From assembly GCA_046727175.1 (NCBI GenBank), contig JBKPCD010000155.1, forward strand, positions 1-14,755: a stretch of DNA of 14,755 nucleotides. The letters are read 5' to 3'. Shown piece by piece: positions 7,354-14,755 of the stretch (positions within the stretch are counted from its first letter, which is position 1; the number at the start of each line of letters is the position of its first letter). Both the position numbers and the translations under genes were made by a program. This DNA comes from JBKPCD01 sp046727175. GTDB lineage: Bacteria; Acidobacteriota; Vicinamibacteria; Vicinamibacterales; 2-12-FULL-66-21. The notes under the pieces were generated by a model. It saw nothing but the letters and a program-made list of their open reading frames with translations. It searched no databases and was not told the DNA's origin.

Positions 7354-9156
7354 ATGTCATACATCCGAAGCAACGACGTCCACCCGGCCTCCGAACGCAT
7401 CCCCTGTCCGGCTTCCGTCGCGGCAGTGTTGAGGTCCGTGGCGGGAGTCGACGGCCTCATGCTCGTCACCCTGGCCGCGATTACGCTTCTTCTGTACGTG
7501 TATCCGCTGTCGCTGGGTGTTCCGCTCATGGATCCAGACGAAGGGCTTCACGCGTCAATCTCGCAGGAGATGGTCGAGCAGAACAGCTTCGTGATGCCGA
7601 GATTGCTCGGACGTTCGTTCTACGACAAGCCCATTCTGTTCTTCTGGATACAGGCGGCCTCGCTGAAGCTGTTCGGTGAGCACGAAGCGGCAGTACGCGT
7701 CCCCGGGTTGTTGTTTGGCCTTCTCGTGGCTGTCACGACCGGTCTGCTCGGCTGGACGCTCTTCGGACGATGGGTCGGTGTGCTGGCCGCGTGTTTCCAG
7801 TCCACGCTGTTGCTGCCGCTCGCTGAAAGCCAGGCGGGCGGCCCTGACGTCGTGCTGGTCGTGTGGACGAATCTGGCGCTGCTTTTTCTGTGGCGCGGCG
7901 ATCGAGGGACGTCCTGGAATCGCCGCATCATAAACGCCGCAGCCGCCGGCCTGTGCCTTGGTCTAGCGATTCTGACCAAGGGCCTCGCAGGACCAGCGAT
8001 CGTGTACGTCGCATTCGTGACAAGCCTTCTCGTTTGCAAACGGCTCCGACGCGAAGCACTGGTGATCATCTTTATGTCGGGAATCGTCGGCCTTGCCGTG
8101 GCAGCGCCGTGGTATGTCCTCGTCGAACGGCTCCATCCGGGATACTTGCACTACTACTTCGTCGATCGCCACCTGCACGGCTACTTCGGTGGCCGCCAGC
8201 GCCATGGGAGCGCAGTTTCCTGGTATTACTTGCCGGTGATCGCCGGCGGCAGCATGCCGTGGGGACTGTATCTGGCAGGCGCGATTACGAGGGGAAATCA
8301 GGCAACTCGTGATACGGATTCGTCGCATGCGCACACCCTTCTCTGGATCTGGCTCGCGAGCGGCGTCCTTTTTCTGAGCGCCGGCAGTGCGAAGCTGGCG
8401 ACCTATGCCCTTCCACTCTTTCCGGCGATCGGGTTGCTCGCCGCGCTGCCGTGGTCCGAAGCCTTGAAACGGCCCGACGCGAGGCCGTCGAAGGCTCTTC
8501 AGCGGATCCTCGATGGCCATGCGGCAATCGTCGTCATTCTCCCGTTCGTCGTGATGGTGACGATCGAGCGTCGATCTCAACTCGGATTTGCCGCTCACGC
8601 ATGGTTTGCCGCCGCGGTGCTCGCACTGTGCGGGCTCGCGGCGCGAGCGCCGTGGGCGCGACGGCAGGGCGCAGTGGCATTTGGTGCGGTTTCGATGCTC
8701 ACGACTCTGATGTTTCTGTTCGGGGTAGCGGTCGTCTTTCCGCGAGTGGCGACCATGGCATCCTCGCGGGATCTTGCAATGTACCTCAACACCGCCGGCA
8801 CACTGCCCGAGCATCTCTGGATCGTCGACGATCGCGGTGGATCCGTTGTGTTCTACCTGCGGCCAACGCTGCGCCGAAGTCTCGCCCCAGGTCAGTTCGA
8901 ATCGATCAGCACGCCGTGCGTGCGGGAGCGACTCCGCAACTCGTCCGGCCGCTCGGCGCTCGTCGCCGTCAGAGAACGCCGTTTCTCGAGCTTCGACGCG
9001 CTGGTGCCGGCATCCGGTCTCCCCTACGCGCGCGCGGGACAGTTCCGCCTGTTCACCTCCGAGCTGCTGCCGCAGCCGCCGTTTCAATTCGTTGGGGCGT
9101 GGGAATTCGACCGATGGCGTTGTTCCAATCCGCTGATAGGAGGAGACGTCCGCTGA
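7354..9156 (+). CDS. GT39/ArnT-like integral membrane glycosyltransferase
   Basis: This encodes 600 residues from the ATG at 7354. The frame is open upstream to a GTG at 7318, and neither start has a good ribosome-binding site, so the start is uncertain. After a short polar N-terminus comes a first membrane helix (about 34-55). Next is DPDEG (60-64), the first periplasmic loop that holds the catalytic acidic residues of PMT/ArnT enzymes, and then the family signature YDKP (90-93) with FFWIQAASLKLFGEHEAAVR after it. About ten further hydrophobic segments follow to about residue 470, and then a soluble C-terminal domain. Family members move a sugar from a polyprenyl-phosphate donor to lipid A, protein or other acceptors on the outer face of the inner membrane. 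The substrate here cannot be assigned. ArnT itself is about 550 residues and similar in plan. The gene stands alone and ends 4 bases before the convergent PD40 remnant. Confidence 0.85.
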   Translation: MSYIRSNDVHPASERIPCPASVAAVLRSVAGVDGLMLVTLAAITLLLYVYPLSLGVPLMDPDEGLHASISQEMVEQNSFVMPRLLGRSFYDKPILFFWIQAASLKLFGEHEAAVRVPGLLFGLLVAVTTGLLGWTLFGRWVGVLAACFQSTLLLPLAESQAGGPDVVLVVWTNLALLFLWRGDRGTSWNRRIINAAAAGLCLGLAILTKGLAGPAIVYVAFVTSLLVCKRLRREALVIIFMSGIVGLAVAAPWYVLVERLHPGYLHYYFVDRHLHGYFGGRQRHGSAVSWYYLPVIAGGSMPWGLYLAGAITRGNQATRDTDSSHAHTLLWIWLASGVLFLSAGSAKLATYALPLFPAIGLLAALPWSEALKRPDARPSKALQRILDGHAAIVVILPFVVMVTIERRSQLGFAAHAWFAAAVLALCGLAARAPWARRQGAVAFGAVSMLTTLMFLFGVAVVFPRVATMASSRDLAMYLNTAGTLPEHLWIVDDRGGSVVFYLRPTLRRSLAPGQFESISTPCVRERLRNSSGRSALVAVRERRFSSFDALVPASGLPYARAGQFRLFTSELLPQPPFQFVGAWEFDRWRCSNPLIGGDVR

Positions 9157-9160
9157 TTGG

Positions 9161-9480
9161 TTAACGGAAATTGTCGACGAGGATCAAATCCGCTTCGCTG
9201 CTTTCGAGGCTCGAGTACAGCAGCCATCGTCCATCCGGGCTGATCGCAAAACCAGGTTCCGAGTCAGCTTCTGGGCGCGTCAGCCGCGATGGTTGTCCTC
9301 CGTCAGCGGATGTCACGTAGATCGCATAGCTGCCCTTGTGGCAGTCGTCGCGAAGAACGCGATCCGGCGACCATGTGGTGACCACTGCGGGCCAACCACG
9401 ATCGATGCACCCATCGACGTCAGAGGCGTGTGATTCGTTGCGTCACGCGCACACACCCAGATCAGTGTCGCTACGAATGG
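9161..9480 (-). pseudogene. C-terminal remnant of a PD40/WD40-like propeller protein, frameshifted
   Basis: The last 74 codons on the minus strand (9385 down to 9161) read as propeller blades: SYAIYVTSADGG, RLTRPEADSE, then SPDGRWLLYSS and an end of DLILVDNFR. That ending is typical of the long PD40 C-termini fused to winged-helix regulators or protein kinases in Acidobacteria. Upstream the blade sequence continues in a different frame, with IWVCARDATNHTPLTS and then QWSPHGRRIAFFA, so a frameshift lies near 9325-9350. That upstream frame is closed by a TGA at 9481-9483 (minus strand). No DNA-binding or kinase domain remains. It is therefore a dead fragment of a gene normally several hundred codons longer. 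The short open frame from 9385 alone should not be taken as a real small gene. Confidence 0.75.
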
Positions 9481-9590
9481 TCACGGAACGAGCTCTGGGC
9501 GACCTCACGCCCTCCTGTTGGAGGCTGGACGAACACCGAACGAGCGATGGAGTTGATTGAGGAGGCGAACCGGGGTATGGCCTCGCAACC

Positions 9591-10592
9591 TCAGGCGGCG
9601 GCGACCTTGAGCAACAGATCCGGGTCGGTGAGCAACTTGCCCGCACCAACCGCGACAGTGGCAAGGGGCTCCTCGGCCACCATGACGGGCAGGCCGGTTT
9701 CCTTGCGCAGGCGTTGGTCCAGCTTTCGGAGGAGCGCGACGCCGCCGGTGAGCATAACGCCGCGCTCATAGATATCACCGCACAGTTCCGGAGGTACGGA
9801 TTCGAGCGCTTCACGAACGGCCTTGACGATCGCGCGGATCGGGTCGGACAAAGCCTCCCGGATTTCCGCATCATTGACGGTGACCGTGCGCGGGACCCCC
9901 TCGGAGAGATGACGCCCTTTCACCTCCATGCACAAGGGTTTTTCCAGCGGCGCCGCGGATCCGATCTCGCACTTGATCCGTTCGGCCGTGGGTTCTCCGA
10001 TCAGCAGATTATGATGTCGTTTCAGGTGCTGGATGATCGCGTCGTCCATGTCACCACCCGCCAGGCGCAAGGAGCGACTGTAGACAACGCCAGCGAGCGA
10101 GACCACGGCGATGTCGGTGGTCCCGCCTCCGATATCGATAATCATGTTGCCGGTGGGCTCCGTTACCGGCAGTCCGGCGCCAATCGCAGCGGCCATCGGC
10201 TCGTCCACCAGGCGCACGTCACGTGGCTTCATCCGCTTCGCGCTTTCCTTGACGGCACGACGCTCCACCTGCGTGCTGTCGGCCGGCACACCTATCACGA
10301 GCCGGGTCCGCCAACTGGTGCGACCCCGCGCTTTCCGGACGAAGTATGCGAGCATCCTCTCGACCGCGTCGAAATCGGCAATCACGCCGTTGCGCACCGG
10401 CCAGACCGCCGTGATGTTGGCAGGCGTGCGCCCCAGCATGCCGTGAGCGTCCGTTCCAATTGCCTCGATCGCGCCACGAGCGGTGTTGAACGCGACGACC
10501 GAAGGCTCGCTCAGGGCGACGGCACCCTGCGTGTAGACGCACGTGTTCACCGTCCCGAGGTCGACGGCGACGTCCGAGGCGGTCGAGAACAT
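9591..10592 (-). CDS. mreB: MreB-type actin homologue, cell-shape protein
   Basis: This encodes 333 residues, close to the usual 335-347 for MreB. The start at 10592 (MFSTASDVAVDLG) follows GGTGG with 7-nt spacing; an ATG two codons upstream is equally consistent with the family. The frame stays open to 10958, but that extension has no MreB similarity and is non-coding. Actin-fold motifs are present in order: phosphate-1 DLGTVNT (11-17), MLGRTPANI (52-60), the TQVERRAVKESA segment (107-118), the EPMAAAIGAG hinge with E131, phosphate-2 DIGGGTTD (153-160), and the adenosine motif LTGGVALL (281-288). MreB forms membrane-bound filaments that direct lateral wall synthesis with MreC, MreD, RodA and PBP2. 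None of these genes is next to it, so this may be an extra mreB copy away from the usual mreBCD cluster. It is divergent from the ADOP gene. Confidence 0.93.
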   Translation of the reverse strand: MFSTASDVAVDLGTVNTCVYTQGAVALSEPSVVAFNTARGAIEAIGTDAHGMLGRTPANITAVWPVRNGVIADFDAVERMLAYFVRKARGRTSWRTRLVIGVPADSTQVERRAVKESAKRMKPRDVRLVDEPMAAAIGAGLPVTEPTGNMIIDIGGGTTDIAVVSLAGVVYSRSLRLAGGDMDDAIIQHLKRHHNLLIGEPTAERIKCEIGSAAPLEKPLCMEVKGRHLSEGVPRTVTVNDAEIREALSDPIRAIVKAVREALESVPPELCGDIYERGVMLTGGVALLRKLDQRLRKETGLPVMVAEEPLATVAVGAGKLLTDPDLLLKVAAA

Positions 10593-10980
10593 CCCCATGC
10601 CACCAGGGAGTGAAACAATTTCGATTCCGCCCGGGGCGCAGGACACAACTCCTCGAAAGCACGTGGATTTCGCAGCGTGTGGTCGGTTACCGGACGGAAT
10701 TGACGTGAGTCGCACATACGAATTGCGCCGAAGGATCACGATTCTGGCGCTGCCCTGGGTTCTGAGTGGGCTGTCTTCTGTAACGCTTCGGTCCCAGCAT
10801 CGAGGCCGGCCGGACGGCGTTGACGAGCGTGAGGCTGAGGAACCGTTCCTATGGTGTCCGCCTTCAGGCGGACCGCTCGTTTTGCATCCGGGTTGGTCTT
10901 GAAGAAGTAGAGAAGAAGCGTTATCGTGCGTGACTTCCGCGCAATGATGATTGAGCACAAGAGGCGGAGTGGGGAGTGGA
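10593..10980. other. Divergent non-coding region between mreB and the ADOP permease
   Basis: These 388 bases hold no gene I can support. The mreB frame runs through most of it without a stop, but the translation is arginine/serine/proline-rich and unlike MreB. The stretch must contain the mreB promoter on the minus strand and the permease promoter on the plus strand. It also contains a hairpin repeat at 10856-10873 and, just before the permease, a GGGGAG ribosome-binding site at 10971-10976. Confidence 0.7.
10856..10873. repeat. GTCCGCC-TTCA-GGCGGAC hairpin, REP-like intergenic element
   Basis: This is a perfect 7-bp stem (10856-10862 with 10867-10873) around a TTCA loop, followed on the + strand by a short T run at 10880-10883. 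Read on the minus strand it translates as AVRLKADT in one frame and GPPEGGH in another. I associate these peptide strings with spurious annotated ends in acidobacterial genomes, which suggests a dispersed palindromic repeat. It could act as a weak bidirectional terminator, but it lies upstream of both neighbouring genes, which argues against that role here. Only this copy was noticed in the window. Confidence 0.6.
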
Positions 10981-13500
10981 ATGACGGAATCGATCGTCGA
11001 GCAATTCTGCCAGGACGTCCGCTACGCGCTACGCAGTTTGGGGAAGGCACCTGGAATGACGGCGGTCACGATCGCGACCCTGGCAATCGCCATCGGAGCG
11101 AACACAGCCATCTTCCAGCTCGCTGACGCCGTGCGGCTCCGACCACTGCCCGTGGACCGTTCGGACCAGCTCGTTGAAGTACGCATGACCGATCCCACGC
11201 GCGGACGAATCGGGACGTTCGCAGGGCGACGTCCACTTTTCACGAATGCGCTGTGGGAAGAGTTGCGGCGTCGCCAACAGGCATTCTCCGGAGTGGTCGC
11301 GTGGGGCGCGTACCCCGTCAACGTCTCCACTCGCGGCGAAGCGCAATTCGTCCAGGGTCTCTGGGTGAGCGGTGACTTCTTCAACGTCCTCGGTGTCAGA
11401 CCGCATCTGGGGCGTCTGTTCACGTCGAGCGACGATCAGCCTGGATGCGGTTCGCCAGCCACAGTCCTCGGGTATGCGTTCTGGCGCCGGCAGTACGGCG
11501 GGGACGCCACCGTCATCGGAAAGACGCTGATCCTCGACGGCCATCCGTTCGACGTCGTGGGTGTCGCGCCGGAAGGGTTCACCGGGCTCGAGGTCGGACG
11601 GATCTTCGACGTGGCGACGCCGATTTGCGCGGAGCGGATCCTCAACCCTGAACAGAGCGCGCTGAATGACCGGAGCTGGTGGTGGCTGACCGTGATTGGT
11701 CGTCTGGCGCCGGGATGGTCGCTGGAACATGCGTCAAACCATCTTGCCTCGATCTCGTCCGGGATTTTCCACACCACCGTGGCGTCCGGACTGTCGCCCG
11801 ACGTCGCGCAGGCGTATCTTGGCTCCGTACTCAAAGCGTTTCCGGCGTCGACGGGCGTATCCGGAACGGTGCGAGAAGAGTATGAGACACCATTGTGGGT
11901 GCTACTGGCGACAGCAGGCGCCGTACTGATCATCGCCTGCGCGAATATCGGAACACTGTTGCTCGCCCGCGCCACAACCCGGGAACGGGAGATCGCAGTT
12001 CGCCTGGCGCTCGGTGCCTCGCGCGGACGAGTTGTCAGGCAGTTGCTCACCGAGAGTGTGCTCCTCGCCATCGGTGGCGCCGCCGCGGGAATGTTGCTGG
12101 CGCCGACCCTGAGCGAGGGATTGGTTGGGCTCCTGCGTACCAGCGGTTTTCAGTTCTTCAGCGTTACGTTCAATCTCGATCCCAATTGGCGCGTGCTGCT
12201 CTTCGGAACGGTTCTAACGCTCGTCACCTGCATGCTGTTCGGCGTCATCCCTGCGGTCGTTGCGACCCGCCAGTCGACAGAAGCTCTCCTGCGGGCAACA
12301 GCTCGTACAGCGACCGCCCGGCCACGCAGCCGCGCACGCGCCGGCCTTGTGGTCGCCCAGGTCGCTCTATCGCTCGCGCTCGTCGTGACGGCCCTGCTCT
12401 TCGTCCGGACGCTGCACAATCTGACGACTGCCCACAGCGGATTCGATCTGGACGGCGTTGCCATGGCGGTCATCGACTATCAGCGCAGCCATGTGTCCGT
12501 GGAGAAGAGGCTCGAACTGCAGGCGCGTCTGCTCGACGCCCTCCGCTCGGTTCCCGGCGTGCAATCGGTCGCATCTGTCCGAATGATTCCGCTGACCGGC
12601 GAGTCCTCGACAGGACGCGTCGTGATCGATGGTGTTCAGCATCAGAAGCAGACCGCCTTCAACAGGGTCAGTCCGGCGTTCTTTCAAACGATGGGAGCGT
12701 CGTTCCTTGCGGGACGGGACTTCACGCCGGGCGACACGCTGAGCTCGCGGCGTGTCGCCATCGTTAACGAGTCGTTCGCACATGATCTGCTTGGCGCGCG
12801 AAACCCACTGGGGTCGACATTTCAGATAGCTGGATCGGCCGCTGCGAAACCGGTCACGTACGAAGTTGTCGGCCTCGTGGCAAACACGAAATACACGAGT
12901 CTTCGAGAGCCATTCGAGCCCATCGCCTTCTTTCCGGCGTCTCAGGAGAGGCAGCCGCTCGAGTACATGAACGTCGTCATCCGGGCGGCGATCGGACATG
13001 GCGCTGTGACGACGCGATCCGTGACCGAAGCGGTAAGCCGGTTAGCACCCGAGAGTGTCGTTCTCGTTCAACCATTCCTGGCTCAGATCGGTGATTCAGT
13101 GATCCGTGAGCGCCTGGTGGCGATGTTGTCTGGATTCTTTGGTGCGGTCGCCGCATTGCTCGCGATGTTGGGTCTGTATGGCGCTGTCGCATACGGGGTG
13201 GAACAACGGACGCGCGAGATCGGCATCCGAACCGCCCTCGGTGCAGCGCGGCTGGAGGTACTGGCGCTCGTGCTTCGCCAGAGCATGTGGCTGACGGCCA
13301 TCGGCGTGGCGCTCGGAATGGGTGCAGCCGCTGTCGCGACACGATACTTCGCAGGGATGCTGTTCGGCGTCACCCCGCTCGATCCCTCGACCTTCTCCGT
13401 GGTGCCGGCAGGATTTGCACTGGTGGCGGCATTGGCGGCCTACCTGCCGGCCCGCCGCGCAACGAAGGTTGACCCGCTCACCGCACTTCGGCACGAATGA
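10981..13500 (+). CDS. ADOP-family duplicated ABC permease (MacB_PCD/FtsX repeats)
   Basis: This encodes 839 residues. The ATG at 10981 follows GGGGAG with 4-nt spacing and starts MTESIVEQFCQDVRYALRSL, the usual N-terminus of the family; a TTG at 10951 is rejected. The layout is a tandem duplication: TM1 (about 25-47) and a MacB-type periplasmic domain to about 300; an FtsX domain with TM helices at about 304-328, 352-376 and 404-428; TM5 at about 455-475; a second periplasmic domain; and a second FtsX domain with helices at about 713-738, 765-790 and 800-823. Cytoplasmic coupling segments TTREREIAVRLALGAS (332-347) and RTREIGIRTALGAA (743-756) sit at equivalent places, and the end is PARRATKVDPLTALRHE. 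Such proteins are orphan permeases: no ATPase gene lies nearby. MacB/FtsX relatives use ATP to drive periplasmic mechanical work or efflux, but the substrate of ADOPs is not known. It is the intact counterpart of the pseudogene at 4862-6821, in the same orientation. Confidence 0.92.
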   Translation: MTESIVEQFCQDVRYALRSLGKAPGMTAVTIATLAIAIGANTAIFQLADAVRLRPLPVDRSDQLVEVRMTDPTRGRIGTFAGRRPLFTNALWEELRRRQQAFSGVVAWGAYPVNVSTRGEAQFVQGLWVSGDFFNVLGVRPHLGRLFTSSDDQPGCGSPATVLGYAFWRRQYGGDATVIGKTLILDGHPFDVVGVAPEGFTGLEVGRIFDVATPICAERILNPEQSALNDRSWWWLTVIGRLAPGWSLEHASNHLASISSGIFHTTVASGLSPDVAQAYLGSVLKAFPASTGVSGTVREEYETPLWVLLATAGAVLIIACANIGTLLLARATTREREIAVRLALGASRGRVVRQLLTESVLLAIGGAAAGMLLAPTLSEGLVGLLRTSGFQFFSVTFNLDPNWRVLLFGTVLTLVTCMLFGVIPAVVATRQSTEALLRATARTATARPRSRARAGLVVAQVALSLALVVTALLFVRTLHNLTTAHSGFDLDGVAMAVIDYQRSHVSVEKRLELQARLLDALRSVPGVQSVASVRMIPLTGESSTGRVVIDGVQHQKQTAFNRVSPAFFQTMGASFLAGRDFTPGDTLSSRRVAIVNESFAHDLLGARNPLGSTFQIAGSAAAKPVTYEVVGLVANTKYTSLREPFEPIAFFPASQERQPLEYMNVVIRAAIGHGAVTTRSVTEAVSRLAPESVVLVQPFLAQIGDSVIRERLVAMLSGFFGAVAALLAMLGLYGAVAYGVEQRTREIGIRTALGAARLEVLALVLRQSMWLTAIGVALGMGAAAVATRYFAGMLFGVTPLDPSTFSVVPAGFALVAALAAYLPARRATKVDPLTALRHE

Positions 13501-13640
13501 GGCGATCGTCAGGCCGCTGTTCGCCGGTAGAGCCGCCGTTCGCGTCACTGGGCCGGCGAGTAGCCGCAGGACCCGTTCGCGTTAAGATCGACCTCCTTCT
13601 AAGTCGCCGGCGCTGTTCGTGGGCTGTTTTATCACTCAGC

Positions 13641-13646
13641 AGGAGG
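13641..13646 (+). promoter_or_regulatory. Strong Shine-Dalgarno AGGAGG fixing the start of the BNR-repeat gene
   Basis: A consensus AGGAGG lies 5 bases before the ATG at 13652. It is the strongest ribosome-binding site in the window and decides this start. Confidence 0.85.
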
Positions 13647-13651
13647 TCATC

Positions 13652-14755
13652 ATGGCACCAGGGTCGCGTGCGCGCGGAATGGCATGGTTGATCGGTCTCG
13701 CCATCGTCGCCTTTACCGTCGGATTGATCCCGTACGTATTGGCTGCGGACCCGCCCATTCTTGCGGGTGCGAATGTCCGGGTCTCCACGCACGACTTCTT
13801 TCCAGGGGATGCATTCACGGCATCGAGCGGCCCCCCGGACGTGTTCCAACAGAACGAGCCCTCGATCGCCCTCGATCCGACGAACCCGCTACTCATCGCC
13901 GTCGGCATGAACGACTCCCGGACGGTTCCCGTCTCCAATGATGGATGGCAGAGCCTTGCGATATCGACCGATGGCGGCCAGTCATTCAGCTTCGAAGCGC
14001 CCGTTCCGGGGTATCCGGGCGATACGTCTCCCGAGGGGCTCGCCTCACCGGTGCGAGGCAATCAGGCCGCCAGCGATCCCTGGCTCGGCTTCGATGGCGC
14101 CGGCCGCCTGTTCTACGCGTTCATCGCCTTCCAGCGGCAGCCACCCGGACGCCCGGATTTCGATAAGGAAGCCACTAACGTGATTGCGGTCGCGAGGTAC
14201 GTCGGGACGCAATATCAAAAAACTGTTGTCGTCGAACGCGGGACGGTGGGATTGGGCCGTCAAGAAGACAAGGAAGCGCTGGCCGTGGATCCGTCGAATG
14301 GCAACGTCTACGTCTGCTGGGCGCGGTTCACGGGCTTCCAGAGTCATTTAAAAGTGGCGCGTTCGACGGATCACGGTGACTCGTATCAGATCTCGGACCT
14401 CGGGCCAGTGCGGAACATGCAGGGGTGCAATCTGACTACGGCGCCAAATGGCGACGTGTACGTTGCGTGGCGAACCTTTGACAACAACCCCGGGAACACC
14501 AACCCGCAGGACAGCTTCATCTACCTGGCGCGTTCAACGGATGATGGCGCGACGTTCGGGCGACCCGTCCGGGTCGCGCGCTTCGTGGACTATTCACAAG
14601 TCGCCTCGCGCACGCCGCCAGTCTTCCGGACCTTTGCGGATGCTTTCCTTGCTGCTGATATCAACGGCGTGTATGTCGGATGGCAACAGAAGAACGGCAC
14701 GAATGGAGCAGACATCGCCGTAAGCCGTTCGACCGACAACGGCGCAACCTGGGAT
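13652..14755 (+). CDS. Exported BNR/Asp-box repeat protein (sialidase-like fold), 3' end missing
   Basis: The frame runs 368 codons from the ATG at 13652 without a stop to the right edge. A membrane helix or uncleaved signal follows a short basic start (about residues 11-31, ending VLAADPP), so the protein is exported. Four Asp-box motifs of the SxDxGxxW/F/Y type are visible: STDGGQSF (105-112), STDHGDSY (238-245), STDDGATF (295-302) and STDNGATW (360-367). Between them are blade-like strands such as NEPSIALDPTNP, DPWLGFDGAGRLF, EALAVDPSNGNVYVCW and TAPNGDVYVAW. Asp-boxes mark beta-propellers of sialidases and many non-enzymatic exported proteins. I do not see the sialidase arginine triad or FRIP motif in what is present, so enzyme activity should not be assumed. 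It starts 151 bases after the ADOP stop, in the same direction, with its own strong ribosome-binding site, and may be separately transcribed. Confidence 0.85.
   Translation, partial: MAPGSRARGMAWLIGLAIVAFTVGLIPYVLAADPPILAGANVRVSTHDFFPGDAFTASSGPPDVFQQNEPSIALDPTNPLLIAVGMNDSRTVPVSNDGWQSLAISTDGGQSFSFEAPVPGYPGDTSPEGLASPVRGNQAASDPWLGFDGAGRLFYAFIAFQRQPPGRPDFDKEATNVIAVARYVGTQYQKTVVVERGTVGLGRQEDKEALAVDPSNGNVYVCWARFTGFQSHLKVARSTDHGDSYQISDLGPVRNMQGCNLTTAPNGDVYVAWRTFDNNPGNTNPQDSFIYLARSTDDGATFGRPVRVARFVDYSQVASRTPPVFRTFADAFLAADINGVYVGWQQKNGTNGADIAVSRSTDNGATWD

Noticed and set aside
9511..9524. CCTCC-TGTT-GGAGG hairpin as the mreB terminator
   Set aside because: The stem is only 5 bp, with no T tract on the minus strand, so it is too weak to call.
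9714..10613. 299-codon plus-strand open frame opposite mreB
   Set aside because: The minus strand carries every MreB motif in order, and this frame is its antisense shadow.
10593..10958. Long N-terminal extension of the mreB frame
   Set aside because: The extension is not MreB-like, includes the translated hairpin repeat, and the start near 10592 gives the normal family length.

Overview
The window is GC-rich DNA with dense, mostly intact coding and several decaying genes. The best guess for the source is a soil-type Acidobacteriota, possibly the Vicinamibacteria branch. The reasons are two copies of the large duplicated FtsX/MacB-type permease (the 'ADOP' family typical of Acidobacteria), a C-terminal PD40 propeller remnant of the kind attached to acidobacterial regulators, and a GTCCGCC/GGCGGAC hairpin repeat between genes. 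No rRNA, tRNA, CRISPR array, transposase or phage structural gene was seen.

Layout from left to right. (1) Positions 2-4707 hold an nfrB-nfrA pair. The first gene is an inner-membrane family 2 glycosyltransferase with C-terminal MshEN (c-di-GMP-binding type) modules, cut off by the left edge. The second is its outer-membrane TPR partner. The two overlap by ATGA. By analogy with E. coli they should make and export a c-di-GMP-controlled exopolysaccharide, the kind of surface glycan that phage N4 uses as a receptor. (2) Positions 4718-4859 hold an inverted array of degenerate ATTGCGG-like heptamers. It directly abuts (3) an N-terminally truncated ADOP permease pseudogene (4862-6821) with one nonsense codon and two frameshifts. 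(4) A small, very basic DUF6496-like protein lies on the minus strand. (5) A GT39/ArnT-like membrane glycosyltransferase is encoded at 7354-9156. (6) A frameshifted C-terminal remnant of a PD40 propeller protein lies convergent to it on the minus strand. (7) A stand-alone mreB gene lies on the minus strand (9591-10592). (8) A 388-bp non-coding stretch with a hairpin repeat separates mreB from (9) an intact ADOP permease (10981-13500). (10) A BNR/Asp-box (sialidase-fold) exported protein starts at 13652 and runs off the right edge.

Functionally the window is mostly cell envelope: polysaccharide synthesis and export (nfrBA), lipid-linked sugar transfer (GT39), cell-shape cytoskeleton (mreB), permeases of unknown substrate, and an exported propeller protein. 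Only nfrB-nfrA looks like an operon. The other genes alternate in strand and spacing and look independent. I found no convincing new defence or mobile system. The most unusual features are the heptamer inverted array at the breakpoint of a decayed permease gene, the duplicated MshEN-like region of NfrB, and the isolated mreB.
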